A stretch of DNA of 64,000 nt from Nocardia sp. NBC_01503 (GTDB taxonomy: Bacteria > Actinomycetota > Actinomycetes > Mycobacteriales > Mycobacteriaceae): NCBI RefSeq assembly GCF_036327755.1, contig NZ_CP109596.1, positions 310,001 to 374,000 of the forward strand, written 5' to 3'. The notes beneath the pieces were generated by a model that ran no database searches, was not told the origin of the DNA, and was given only the letters and a program-made list of their open reading frames with translations. The translations under genes and the position numbers were made by a program. Below, one piece after another: positions 9,098 to 17,992 of this stretch. Every line of letters begins with the position of its first letter. Position 1 is the stretch's first letter.

Positions 9098-9115
9098 ATT
9101 CTCATCAAATTCTCA
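9098..9115. promoter_or_regulatory. OmpR-type direct repeat, ATTCTCA x2
   Basis: ATTCTCA (9098-9104) recurs exactly at 9109-9115, an 11-bp period typical of tandem binding by OmpR/PhoB-family response regulators. It sits in the divergent region between the 38-residue peptide gene and the nucleotidyltransferase gene. A weaker copy with the same 11-bp period lies at 24695-24712. Confidence 0.4.
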
Positions 9116-9209
9116 GCTATAACGGTCAAATCACGCCCCTATTTCCTTGGGCATTGACTGTACGAAATCCCGTGGACCAGCGCTGCTTCCGGCGCTAGCG
9201 TCACCGCCC

Positions 9210-10010
9210 ATGACACTGCGCTCTATCCCCTCCTCGATGGACCCGGCGGTGGTCGCCACCATCGACGGCGAACTGGCCCGAATCGGCCGTGAGCAGGGCG
9301 TCACCGTGCCCCTCGCGATCGAAAGCGGCAGTCGCGCCTGGGGTTTCCCGTCACCGGACTCGGACTACGACTGCCGGTTCGTCTACCTGCGCCCGCTGGA
9401 CGACTATCTGACGCCGTGGCCGGTGCGCGATGTCATCGAGACGCCACTGGTGGGCCTGCTCGATGTCAGCGGCTGGGATCTGGTGAAGGCTCTGCGGCTA
9501 CTGGTGCACGGGAACGCGGTGCTCATCGAATGGGTGATGTCGCCGATCATCTACACCGCGGATGCGCAATTCCGCACCGAACTGCGGGAACTCGCGGAAC
9601 AGGTGGCTGATCGCGATCGGGTGGCCCGGCACTACCTGCACCTGGGTACTCGGCAGTGGCGGCTTTTCGATACCAATAGGTCGCTGAAGAAAGTGTTCTA
9701 TTCACTGCGACCGGCAATGGCACTGCGCTGGTTGCATGAGCATCCGGATAAAGCGGTGGCGCCGATGCATTTACCGACTCTGCTCGAGGAATGCGAGCTG
9801 CCCGTGGCCTTCGTCGAATCGGTCGCTGAGCTCACCGAATTGAAGTCGCGCACCCGGGAAATGGGCAGTGGCGAGGTGCCCGCGCCGATCGCCGCGTTCA
9901 TCGCGGACGAGTTCGAGCGGGCCGCGGTGGAATTCACCGGCGACGAACCGGCATCCCGCGAGCGAGGGCGGGTGCTGGCGACCGAGTTCTTCAGAAGCCG
10001 GCTGCGATGA
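9210..10010 (+). CDS. RlaP-type predicted nucleotidyltransferase
   Basis: A 266-residue cytoplasmic protein with the polymerase-beta-fold nucleotidyltransferase signature: [19 protein letters not shown] combines the G-S motif with the D-x-D metal pair (about residues 40-58). The arrangement and length fit the RlaP / YcgL-type family (PF10127), members of which are often linked to RNA ligases. No ligase gene is adjacent here. A start at 9147 is possible, but ATG 9210 begins at the conserved region. Its 3' end overlaps the convergent cold-shock gene by 20 bp. Substrate unknown. Confidence 0.75.
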   Translation: MTLRSIPSSMDPAVVATIDGELARIGREQGVTVPLAIESGSRAWGFPSPDSDYDCRFVYLRPLDDYLTPWPVRDVIETPLVGLLDVSGWDLVKALRLLVHGNAVLIEWVMSPIIYTADAQFRTELRELAEQVADRDRVARHYLHLGTRQWRLFDTNRSLKKVFYSLRPAMALRWLHEHPDKAVAPMHLPTLLEECELPVAFVESVAELTELKSRTREMGSGEVPAPIAAFIADEFERAAVEFTGDEPASRERGRVLATEFFRSRLR

Positions 10011-10206
10011 CGCGCACGATCACGGCCTCCGGCCCCGGCTTGGTCCGGCGCACCTCGAACTCGACCCGCTGACCCTCGACCAACGAACGGAAGCCCGCAC
10101 CCTGAACGGCGGTGTACTCCACGAACACATCCGGACCGCCGCCGTCGGGGCCGATGAAACCGAAGCCCTTCTCGCTGTCGAACCATTTCACAGTGCCGTG
10201 CAGCAT
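9991..10206 (-). CDS. Cold-shock-domain protein (CspA family)
   Basis: A 71-residue nucleic-acid chaperone with a single cold-shock OB-fold. RNP1 is [10 protein letters not shown] and RNP2 is DVFVEYTAV; the start [12 protein letters not shown] is typical. The second half is more divergent than in major CspA proteins ([14 protein letters not shown]). It lies downstream of the GHKL/nuclease gene's 3' side in the same orientation and overlaps the nucleotidyltransferase stop by 20 bp on the opposite strand. Confidence 0.93.
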   Translation of the reverse strand: MLHGTVKWFDSEKGFGFIGPDGGGPDVFVEYTAVQGAGFRSLVEGQRVEFEVRRTKPGPEAVIVRVIAAGF

Positions 10207-10404
10207 TACCGAACCTTCTCGAACGCCGGGATACCTGGGGCTGCGTCCCCACGCGCGCCGCGGTCCATGGTTGCACGCGGCCGGTCACGGTGCGCACGCG
10301 CCCGCGACCGGTGCCCGGCATGTCCGAAAACGAGACCGGCTCGCCCGAGGCGAATGCGCTCACGCCATTGTGAGCGCGCTCCGGACGAGCCGGTCCGCAG
10401 GGCC

Positions 10405-12441
10405 CTATCCCGCGCGCGCGGTGCCCTCTTCCTCCTCGTTGCCGCGCATGGAGTAGACGCGGTCGAGGAAGTCACGGTGCGCGCGCAGCGTGGCGTCGAG
10501 CAATTCGCGCCAGGTGCGGCGGTCCACCCGCTGATCGCTCATCAGCGAGGAGAGCGAGGCGGGGCCCAGTCGGTCGATGTGATCGACGATGAAAGTCAGT
10601 CTGCGGCGCGGGAACTGGGCGCCGATACGCGGATTCTCATCGAGAAAACGATCGAGTTCGTAGAGATAGTTGACGGCGCGGTTGTACTCCTCGTCGGTGA
10701 GGTGATAGTCCATCCGCTTGATCTCCACGATCCACAGCTCGCCCGAATCGTGCAGCAGCACGAAATCGGGTTCGCGCTTGGGGCTGCCGATGGCGGTGGT
10801 GAGCAGGGTGGTGCCGAATTTGTGTGTGTACCAACGCTCGAAGCTGGCCCGGACGCGTTTGAGCGATTCGTTCATACCCAGCGGCGTCCACTCCGGTGCG
10901 AGCAGCCAGGGCGCGCTTTCGATGAGCTCCTGCAGCGGGCGTTCGAGGGAACGGCGGTCGTCGATGAGCGCGCGCAGCCGATCCACCACGGCCACGCGTT
11001 CGCTGGCGATCTGCCCGAGCGAGTAGATCTCGGCGACCCGGGCCCGTTCGAACAGTGCCACAACGACATCCATCTCGGGTTCGGCGTCCTCGGCTATCTC
11101 CTTGAGGGTTTCGAGCAGGCTGCGCTGCGGGCCGAGCGAGAGGGCCAGGCGGACCATATTCGCGATATGCGCGGGATCATCCAGGGAGGCTCGATCCTTG
11201 TGCGCCACCAGGATTCGCGCGGCGTCGATGACCGAGTCGCGGAACAACCGGTCCCCCGGCGCGATCGCCTCCAGGGTTTCACGGAGCCGGGAACGCTCCA
11301 CGAACTCCTCCCAGACCCGGCGGCGAATGGATTTCTCGCCGATCCGGCCGATCTCCTTGATCAGCGCCTGCCCCCACTGGGCCAGCGCCTCACCGCGCGG
11401 GGAGTTCCACATGATGTCCTGGCGGTCGGAGCGGACCAGGTCCTCCTCATCGTCGAGCCAGTCCACATGCACCGCGCCGACCAGATACGAGCGCAGTTTG
11501 AACTCGCCGGTGAATCCGGCGGGAATGCCGAAATCCCTTGTCTGGGCGACGATCTTGCCGCGCGCGTAGATACGCACGCCCGCCATGGCGTCATCGCGGT
11601 ACGGCTGTTTCGAGTACGCGATCCAACCGCTCACCGGCAGGAATTTATGCCCGAAGCGCACCGGCACCCGGCTCACATCGATGCGGGTGTCCTCCATGAC
11701 ATCGATGGGCAGATCGCTGAGGGTGAAGCTCTCCTGGCCGATGCAATTGCACACCCGCACCCGCCAGTCCGAGCGCTCGATACCGAAGCGCGAGGCCAGC
11801 TGGCGGCTGAGCTCGGTACCGCTGTTCACCCGCTTGCGGAAGAAGTCCCGCAGGATGACGGTGGTGCCGCGCTCGGCCGCGTAGGTGCCGTCCAGCGGAC
11901 CCGGCTGCGGGTAATAGTCGCGTTCGGTGTCCGAGAGCATATCGCCGAGATCCATCACGATATGCGATACCGGCCAACCCGATTCGTGTTCATCCCCGGG
12001 GTGACTGCCCGCCGTGATGACCTCGATGGTGCGGCAGATGCCGAACGCGGCGAGCTTGCCGATTCCCTTGCGCCCCATGACCGGTCGCCCGCGCTCCCGG
12101 GACAGATCGGTGCCGGTGCGGATGCGCCGATCGGATCCGACCATCAGGTAGTGCCGGTTGATCTCCTCGGTGGTCATACCATGTCCGTTGTCGGACACCA
12201 CGATTCGATATGCGGGCTCATCGGCGGAGCGCACCGTCCCGGCGAGGGTCACGCCCCACGGTAGTGAGACCTGGACCTCGGTGGCGTCGGCATCGTAGGA
12301 GTTCGCGATGAGTTCGGCGAGTACGGCCGAAACCCGGTCGTAGAGGCGGATTCCGAGCTTGTCTATGGCCAGGCGGCTGATCCGCATCGTGTACTTGTGG
12401 TCGTCGCATCCCTGCGTGGCCGCATGCACGTCGTTGTACAT
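10405..12441 (-). CDS. GHKL (Hsp90/MORC-type) ATPase fused to a PD-(D/E)XK nuclease-like domain
   Basis: A 678-residue protein. Residues about 25-200 form a GHKL ATPase: N-box ELIANSYDADA, G1 box DNGHGM, and G2 box GRKGIGKLA, the form seen in Hsp90/MORC-like defence ATPases. The middle (about 200-470) is an Hsp90-like second domain plus helices. The C-terminal part (about 500-620) has LIESAPWLLAPEW, then EPDFVLL and LWIVEIKR. The Asp...Glu-x-Lys spacing is that of PD-(D/E)XK nucleases of the Shedu (DUF4263) type. It stands as a single gene. The architecture suggests ATP-gated DNA or RNA cleavage, most likely antiviral; that is inference. I cannot assign a published system name. Confidence 0.8.
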   Translation of the reverse strand: MYNDVHAATQGCDDHKYTMRISRLAIDKLGIRLYDRVSAVLAELIANSYDADATEVQVSLPWGVTLAGTVRSADEPAYRIVVSDNGHGMTTEEINRHYLMVGSDRRIRTGTDLSRERGRPVMGRKGIGKLAAFGICRTIEVITAGSHPGDEHESGWPVSHIVMDLGDMLSDTERDYYPQPGPLDGTYAAERGTTVILRDFFRKRVNSGTELSRQLASRFGIERSDWRVRVCNCIGQESFTLSDLPIDVMEDTRIDVSRVPVRFGHKFLPVSGWIAYSKQPYRDDAMAGVRIYARGKIVAQTRDFGIPAGFTGEFKLRSYLVGAVHVDWLDDEEDLVRSDRQDIMWNSPRGEALAQWGQALIKEIGRIGEKSIRRRVWEEFVERSRLRETLEAIAPGDRLFRDSVIDAARILVAHKDRASLDDPAHIANMVRLALSLGPQRSLLETLKEIAEDAEPEMDVVVALFERARVAEIYSLGQIASERVAVVDRLRALIDDRRSLERPLQELIESAPWLLAPEWTPLGMNESLKRVRASFERWYTHKFGTTLLTTAIGSPKREPDFVLLHDSGELWIVEIKRMDYHLTDEEYNRAVNYLYELDRFLDENPRIGAQFPRRRLTFIVDHIDRLGPASLSSLMSDQRVDRRTWRELLDATLRAHRDFLDRVYSMRGNEEEEGTARAG

Positions 12442-12610
12442 GGTGGGCCCCCAATTGCCCTCTCGATAGCCTTCGTTCAGCTATCCCTGATATCGATGCA
12501 ACGCGAACTGGTTAACAAAGGGCTGAACATTCACCTACCAGTTCGTCACGGTCGTGTTCCGAGATTCACCGGCGGGTAGCCCAGTGCAACGGCAAGGTCT
12601 CGGTTACCGA

Positions 12611-13108
12611 TTACCGGCCCGAATCCTGTTCCAGGGCGGCCTGGTACGCGGCCGCGAGGCGTTCGGTGGCGCGGGGTCCGGAGCGCTTGGGCAGCGGTGT
12701 GCCGAGGTGCGCCTCGCGGAGTTCGTCCATGAAATCCGCCCAGAGTTCCGGGCCGCCCTCCTCGAGCAGTTCGGCACGCACGCGCAGGGTGTGCGTGGTC
12801 GGGCGGTGCCGCAGACCCCACGCGCCGAGGTGCGCCATGATCGGCACGAGTTGGATGGCGGGTTCGGTGAGCCGGTACTCCGCCTTCTGCCCCGGGCGCG
12901 CGTCATCGCGGCTGAGCAGTCCGGCGGCGGTGAGCCGCTTGAGACGATCGGACAGGATATTCGAGGCGATCCCCTCCTCGGAGTTGTTCAACAGCTCCCG
13001 GAAGTGCCTGCGATTGCCGAACATGATGTCGCGCAGCACGAGCAGGCTCCACCTGTCACCGATGACCTCGATGGTCGCGTTGATCGGGCATCCCGAGCGA
13101 GCGTCCAC
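12611..13108 (-). CDS. HxlR-family transcriptional regulator
   Basis: A 165-residue winged-helix regulator. The N-terminus CPINATIEVIGDRWSLLVLRD and the following RRHFRELL...ASNILSDRLKRL are diagnostic of HxlR proteins, which often sense redox or aldehyde stress through the N-terminal cysteine (Cys7 here). An Ala/Glu-rich C-terminal extension of about 50 residues follows the domain. GTG start with GGGAGG upstream. It is divergent from the RibD-like gene and shares a palindrome-containing promoter region with it, so it probably regulates that gene and itself. Confidence 0.92.
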   Translation of the reverse strand: MDARSGCPINATIEVIGDRWSLLVLRDIMFGNRRHFRELLNNSEEGIASNILSDRLKRLTAAGLLSRDDARPGQKAEYRLTEPAIQLVPIMAHLGAWGLRHRPTTHTLRVRAELLEEGGPELWADFMDELREAHLGTPLPKRSGPRATERLAAAYQAALEQDSGR

Positions 13109-13150
13109 GCCTGCCTCCCAAACTTTTCCACCAAACCGATTGCAGTTCGC

Positions 13151-13197
13151 AACTGGTTGCTTCTATGATACTGACTGATTGCAAATCACAACCAGTT
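13151..13197. promoter_or_regulatory. Probable HxlR operator
   Basis: AACTGGTTG (13151-13159) is exactly inverted as CAACCAGTT (13189-13197) between the divergent HxlR and RibD-like genes. Secondary TTGCAGTTCGCAA and GATTGCAAATC stretches overlap it. The site is 13 bp from the RibD-like start codon. Confidence 0.6.
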
Positions 13198-13210
13198 AAA
13201 GAGGTGCGTT

Positions 13211-13972
13211 ATGCCGAAACTTCGAGTCCACAACCTGTCGATCTCCCTGGACGGTTACATCGCCGGACCGGATCAGGGGCCGGACAATCCCCTGGGCGTC
13301 GGCGGAATGGACCTGCACAAGTGGGTCTTCGACACCGACTTCGGACGTGCGATGTCCGGCGAAGCGCCGACCGGAGCGGGCGGGCTCGACCAGCAGTACG
13401 CCCTCGCCGGTGAGGTGAACATCGGCGCAACCATCATGGGGCGCAATATGTTCGGACCTGTGCGCGACGAATGGCCGGACCATTCCTGGACCGGCTGGTG
13501 GGGCCCTAACCCGCCCTACCACCACGACACCTTCGTCCTGACCCACCACCCGCGCCCCGCGCTGGAGATGGAGGGCGGCACCGTCTTCCACTTCGTGGAC
13601 GACACCCCCGAGGCGGTCCTGAAGCGAGCCTTCGAAGCCGCGGGCGGACAGGATGTGCGCCTCGGCGGCGGCGCGTCCGCGGTCCGGCAGTTCATGCGCG
13701 CGGGATTGGTCGACGAACTCCACTTGGCGCAGGTCCCGATCCTGCTGGGCGCGGGCGAGAAGATCTACGACGATCCGGCGACATTCGCGGGGTATGAATG
13801 CACCCGGCTCGAGTCATCGGACAGGGTGACCCACCTGACGTTCACGCGCCAGGGCGGTGAGCGCCGCCCGCGTCGTCGCACCGACCGCGTCGCGGTCGCG
13901 TCGGGACCAGATAAGGATGCGGCCGCCCGTGGGCGCCGACATTCCGGATATCGCATTGCCCGCGCACACTGA
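13211..13972 (+). CDS. RibD C-terminal / dihydrofolate-reductase-fold protein
   Basis: A 253-residue protein of the RibD_C (DHFR-like reductase) superfamily. The start MPKLRVHNLSISLDGYIAG is the family signature, LGGGASAVRQFMRAGLVDEL is the conserved NADPH-binding region, and VPILLGAG closes the fold. The domain ends around residue 215. The remaining 38 residues are Arg-rich and unlike the family, so the original stop may have been lost; a TGA in another frame lies at 13858. Probably an NADPH-dependent reductase of unknown substrate, controlled by the divergent HxlR protein. Confidence 0.82.
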   Translation: MPKLRVHNLSISLDGYIAGPDQGPDNPLGVGGMDLHKWVFDTDFGRAMSGEAPTGAGGLDQQYALAGEVNIGATIMGRNMFGPVRDEWPDHSWTGWWGPNPPYHHDTFVLTHHPRPALEMEGGTVFHFVDDTPEAVLKRAFEAAGGQDVRLGGGASAVRQFMRAGLVDELHLAQVPILLGAGEKIYDDPATFAGYECTRLESSDRVTHLTFTRQGGERRPRRRTDRVAVASGPDKDAAARGRRHSGYRIARAH

Positions 13973-14042
13973 CAGCGACAGCCGATCCGGGCAGAATGCT
14001 GACCAGGCAGGGCCGACGGCTCCGCGGGCGAGAGGAATACGG

Positions 14043-15161
14043 GTGGCGCGCAGTCCTATTCAAGGCGGTCTGGCCGGGTCGGTTCGGCGCGGGCTCGCGG
14101 GCCCTGTCCAGCGTGGCCTGAGCACATTGGCGCAGCGGGTCGCGACTCCGCCTATTCCGGTGCCGACGCTCGCGGACACGATCACCGCACGACAGCGCTT
14201 CTTCGGGGTGGATGCGGTCGACGCCGACACCGGCGCCGCGCGTTCGGACCAGGTGATCCTGAGCTGGTTCGGCTGCGCGAGTTTCGCCGTGGCACTGGGT
14301 GGTTCGGTATTCCTGCTGGACGCCTGGGTGCCCCGCGGCGCGACCTCGGGATACGTCCCGACCACGCCCGCCGAGGTCGCGGCGCTCCGCCCCGCCGCGA
14401 TCTTCATCGGCCACGGGCACTTCGATCACGCCGCCGACGCCGGACCGATCGCGCAGGCCAGCGGCGCGGTAGTGCACGGCACCGCCGAACACTGCGCCAC
14501 CGCGCGCAAACAGGTGCCCGGCACGCCCGAATTTCGTTGCGTAGAACTGGGTTCCAGCGCTTCCCTCCCCGGCGACCGCTACGATTTCGAACTCGCACCC
14601 GGTGTTTCGGTGACCGCGATCCGCCACATCCACTCGGCGCGCACCTCCCGGTACGAGGGCGCGGACGCCTGCGACCCGGTGAAACCGACCCCCGCCCTCC
14701 GCGATATCCGTTCGTACCCACCATCTCTCGCCGACACCGCGCACCTGCTCCGCCGACTCACCGACCCCGAAGGCGGCGTCCTGCTCTACCAATTCCGCAC
14801 CGACACCTTCACCCTCACCTGGCACGACTCCTCCGGCCCGTTATCGGACAAGGCACCGCGGGTGGTGGAGGTCCTGCGCACCCTCCCCGAATCCGACGTC
14901 CACGTGGGCGCGGTCCAGGGCTACAACCAATTCACCAACGGCCTACGAGACCCCCGCACCTACATAGAAGCCCTCCGCCCCAAGGTCTTCGTCCCCAACC
15001 ACCACGACAACTGGCTCCCCCTGATAACAGCCCGCGGCGAGGCGTTCCGTGCACCCATGGAAGCCGAATTGTCCCGCATGACAACAGTTCCCGAACTCCG
15101 CATGCTCCTGGACCCCACCGACTATATAGTCCCCGGCCGCCTCTCCTTCCCCGCGAAGTAG
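14043..15161 (+). CDS. MBL-fold metallo-hydrolase
   Basis: A 372-residue protein with a metallo-beta-lactamase fold: FIGHGHFDHAAD is the HxHxDH zinc motif, RHIHSARTS and VPNHHDNWLP supply further histidines. GTG 14043 has GAGAGGA 8 bp upstream. A longer frame from GTG 13857 overlaps the previous gene and lacks a good ribosome site. The first 40 residues contain a degenerate repeat (GGLAGSVRRGLAGPVQRGL), possibly a membrane-associating segment. No lactonase- or RNase-specific motif is evident, so the substrate is unknown. Confidence 0.8.
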   Translation: MARSPIQGGLAGSVRRGLAGPVQRGLSTLAQRVATPPIPVPTLADTITARQRFFGVDAVDADTGAARSDQVILSWFGCASFAVALGGSVFLLDAWVPRGATSGYVPTTPAEVAALRPAAIFIGHGHFDHAADAGPIAQASGAVVHGTAEHCATARKQVPGTPEFRCVELGSSASLPGDRYDFELAPGVSVTAIRHIHSARTSRYEGADACDPVKPTPALRDIRSYPPSLADTAHLLRRLTDPEGGVLLYQFRTDTFTLTWHDSSGPLSDKAPRVVEVLRTLPESDVHVGAVQGYNQFTNGLRDPRTYIEALRPKVFVPNHHDNWLPLITARGEAFRAPMEAELSRMTTVPELRMLLDPTDYIVPGRLSFPAK

Positions 15162-15162
15162 C

Positions 15163-15665
15163 TCACCGAAACCGCAACACCATGGTCACGCTCGTGGTCC
15201 CGTCATGCGCCAGCTCGGTGTCGGGTACAACCGTGAACCCCAGCCGCTCGTACAGCCTCAACGCCGGATTATCCACTCGCACACTCAAACTCACCGCGCC
15301 GTAGCTCGGCCGCGCAGCATCGAGCAGTCCCATCATGAGCGCGGTCCCCAACCCAGTGCCGCGCAGCCCCGGCGACACCGCGATGGCGAGTTCCGGCGTG
15401 TACTCGTCGACGAACCCGTACGCGGCATCCTCCGCGGTGAACAGCCGCGCCCACGCCGCCCCTGCGGCGCATCACCTTCCCCACCGACAACCCCGAAATC
15501 CCCTACCCGGCCCCATCCTTCGACATACCGCGCCAACGCGGGAATGCCGCGCAACTCCGCAGAAGACTCCCGGCCTTGCGCACGCGAGTACGACGCCTCG
15601 AACAGCATCTCCCACAAGAACGTCTCGTCGGCTACCGCGGCCGGGCGAATGATCAACGCAACCAT
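15163..15665 (-). pseudogene. GNAT-family acetyltransferase, frameshifted
   Basis: Two overlapping minus-strand frames together make one GNAT protein. The N-terminal part (15665 to about 15455) opens MVALIIRPAAVADETFLW. The C-terminal part (about 15460 to 15163) carries the acetyl-CoA motif RGTGLGTALM and RLYERLGF. They join only after a one-base step near 15455-15465, in a GC-rich run. This is either a real single-base deletion that inactivates the gene or a sequencing error. It is convergent with the MBL gene and lies at the left edge of the restriction-modification island. Confidence 0.75.
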
Positions 15666-15947
15666 CCCTCGATGGTAGAGACCGCCCCGGCCCGCCCGGA
15701 CATTTGTCGATCGGCAGTTTCAGCAGCTCGCGACCAATCCTTCAACCGTAAGCACCACGAGAATCAGCACAGCCGACTGTCACCGAATCTGCAGTCAGGG
15801 AGCCTGTCTCATCACATCCTCCACGTAACTAGCTGCGCTGCAATGCTATTGACGGAGCATTAGTCGCTCACTCGGGCAACGTGTCGGTCCCTCGTCGTAC
15901 TGTGTGATCCGAAGCGGGCCAGCAGCTTCAGTTCGGAGGTACCAAGC

Positions 15948-16748
15948 ATGCCAACCCAAACCAGCGCCACAGAAGTCGTCCAGCACTTCACAAGCAGGGG
16001 CCGGATCGCGCTGCGCGAACTTCAGAAGTGGAAGCAACGACCGGGGTGTGAGCACGTTCCGCAAGCTGTCCTAGGACATACAACCAGTGCACCGTACACG
16101 ATCGCGGCCGACGATATTATGCGTCTCGAAACCAAACACCCACTTGGGCAAGCTCGCCCGCAGAACGTGAACAAGATTGCTGCGATTCGAAATTGGCGCC
16201 CAGACTTTGCGTTCACGCACCTATTCCATTTCATGCTGGAGCAGCACCATGGAGTATTCAGCTGGGAGGAGTTCCGGATGTGGGCTCAAGGTCCCGATGT
16301 CCGCGAGTGGCTGTGGGAGCCAGCACAGAAATTGGTCCGCGACGCCATCGAGTCCGGGTTCGATTCAGACCTCGCCCACCAAGCCATGCAGTGGCGCATC
16401 GGCAACTCTTATTACTCGTTCCTGCGCGAACTGTATGTGATCGCTCGGTTCAGGGAATGCGGCATACCGCTTCTATGTCATCCGCTGGCAGATGCACTTT
16501 TCAGGGCCGATGCGTGGTGCGAAGGCATGATTCTGGAGCTATACATTCCCAACCCGGCGTACAAGACGGCGTACACCGGCCGGAAGTTCAAGGCTGCCGA
16601 CTTCTTCACCGATCAAGAGCATCTGACCGTCCTCTCCCTCGAGTTGCCCGTCCAGCGAATCTTCGGCGAGGTACACCTGCCCACTGATGAGACGATCAAC
16701 GCCGCCGTGGCACGCCTTCGCACAGCCGCTGGTCAACGAGTCACCTGA
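15948..16748 (+). CDS. Hypothetical protein of the restriction-modification island
   Basis: 266 residues, not recognised. TCGGAGGT before ATG 15948 is a strong ribosome site. The protein is mixed alpha/beta, without a signal peptide or membrane segment. The C-terminal half has ADALFRADAWCEGMILELYI followed by KTAYTGRKFKAADFF. The acidic/hydrophobic pattern (D...E-L) followed by Lys-rich residues could be a degenerate nuclease core, but no clear PD-(D/E)XK is present. It lies 80 bp upstream of the NaeI-like endonuclease gene in the same direction, so it is probably part of that operon, perhaps as a specificity, control or second effector protein. Confidence 0.7.
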   Translation: MPTQTSATEVVQHFTSRGRIALRELQKWKQRPGCEHVPQAVLGHTTSAPYTIAADDIMRLETKHPLGQARPQNVNKIAAIRNWRPDFAFTHLFHFMLEQHHGVFSWEEFRMWAQGPDVREWLWEPAQKLVRDAIESGFDSDLAHQAMQWRIGNSYYSFLRELYVIARFRECGIPLLCHPLADALFRADAWCEGMILELYIPNPAYKTAYTGRKFKAADFFTDQEHLTVLSLELPVQRIFGEVHLPTDETINAAVARLRTAAGQRVT

Positions 16749-16828
16749 GAAGGCGGCGGTTGGAAAACCACGCCGCCACTGTTCGATAAAGATCAACATC
16801 GCCCGAAAGAACCTGGCACACTTCACTT

Positions 16829-17872
16829 GTGAAGCATGGGGCTGAAGGGGAATTTCGCGAGGTGCTGATCCAGCACCTGGACGAAGCCGGTGACCAGCAA
16901 ATCGGGCTATCCGAAGCTGCAGAGGAGAGAGCGAACACTACGACCCATGTTGATGCCGCACTCGAACTGGTCGAAGCCGAGTTGAGGCGCCTGGATCCGG
17001 ACGGAACTAAGATCGCGAGGGTCCTCCGCGACACGATTGACCAGCTCCTCAACGGAGAAGTCACTGGCCGATACGACTGGAAAACCCTTATGAAGACGGA
17101 GAAAACGCACGCTGGAACGCTCGTCGAGATCAATCTCCAGCGAGAATTTCAGTTCGCCGACGGTCTGGTCATGGACTACAAAATCGCTGGACAAGAGGTC
17201 GATTGCAAGTACTCCCAGCGGTTCGGTGGTTGGATGATTCCGCCAGAAGCGCTAGGTCATCTCTGCCTGCTGGTGTGGGCCGATGACTACATGAGCAAGT
17301 GGAGCGCCGGACTCGTGCGCATCGAGAAAGACATGCTCAACATCGGAAACAATCGCGATCTCAAGCTGACAATCCGCGCTGAAGCTCGTAGCAAAATCGT
17401 GTGGCTCTGGCATTGCAGCGACCTCCCCGAAAACATCCTCCTCCACCTCGATGAGCCCATACGCCGACAGATCCTGATCGAAGGAACACGCAAAGGTCAG
17501 GCCCGCGTCATCGAGTTGTTCCGTCTGGTCCGCGGGCGGCGGATCTGGCGTGGTGTCGTCCGCACGGTCGCGCAACAGGTCGACTACATGGCTCGCGTGA
17601 GAGAAGGCAGCCCGGGTAGAGCACGTCCGAAACTACGGCACGAAGGCATCATCATCCTTGGCGACTACCCCGTTCACCAGGCCATAGCCGCAGATCTGGG
17701 CGGCCCAGTCCCTCGGCGCGGTGAGTTCGTAGCTCACCGCGTGGTACGCGCGTTGCCCCAGCACGGCGATCGACCACGTGCAAAGATCGCAGGCGAATTC
17801 TGGGTAGTAGCCAAAGAAGACGAACCCACAACCGGACCAGCTCCACTACTGCCCGACCCGCAGGGCGCTTGA
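16829..17872 (+). CDS. NaeI-type type II restriction endonuclease
   Basis: A 347-residue enzyme matching NaeI (type IIE, cuts GCCGGC after binding a second effector site). MDYKIAGQEVDCKYSQ reproduces the NaeI catalytic Asp86, Asp95 and Lys97 with identical spacing. RDTIDQLLNGEVTGRY corresponds to the NaeI ligase-like TLDQL stretch and keeps the leucine whose change to lysine turns NaeI into a topoisomerase. The C-terminal half is the effector-DNA-binding (CAP-like) region. GTG start. The cognate methyltransferase is at 18650-19873, with vsr on the opposite strand between them. GCCGGC specificity is inferred from family membership. Confidence 0.9.
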   Translation: MKHGAEGEFREVLIQHLDEAGDQQIGLSEAAEERANTTTHVDAALELVEAELRRLDPDGTKIARVLRDTIDQLLNGEVTGRYDWKTLMKTEKTHAGTLVEINLQREFQFADGLVMDYKIAGQEVDCKYSQRFGGWMIPPEALGHLCLLVWADDYMSKWSAGLVRIEKDMLNIGNNRDLKLTIRAEARSKIVWLWHCSDLPENILLHLDEPIRRQILIEGTRKGQARVIELFRLVRGRRIWRGVVRTVAQQVDYMARVREGSPGRARPKLRHEGIIILGDYPVHQAIAADLGGPVPRRGEFVAHRVVRALPQHGDRPRAKIAGEFWVVAKEDEPTTGPAPLLPDPQGA

Positions 17873-17992
17873 CCAAGCATTTCGCCCCCGGGCTACCCGA
17901 TCAGCACACGAAAGATGTTCCGGCATTGCAAGAATCGTGGCCGGGCCCGGCAAATTGCGCGCATCCGGAGAGTCCACAGACCTTCCAGCGCT

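Noticed and set aside
9868..12264. A 798-codon open frame on the plus strand opposite the GHKL/nuclease gene
   Set aside because: Antisense shadow of a conserved, motif-rich gene; composition is atypical and no domain is visible.
13857..14042. A longer N-terminus for the MBL-fold protein starting at GTG 13857
   Set aside because: It overlaps the RibD-like gene, adds an Arg-rich unconserved segment and lacks a ribosome site, whereas GTG 14043 has a good one.
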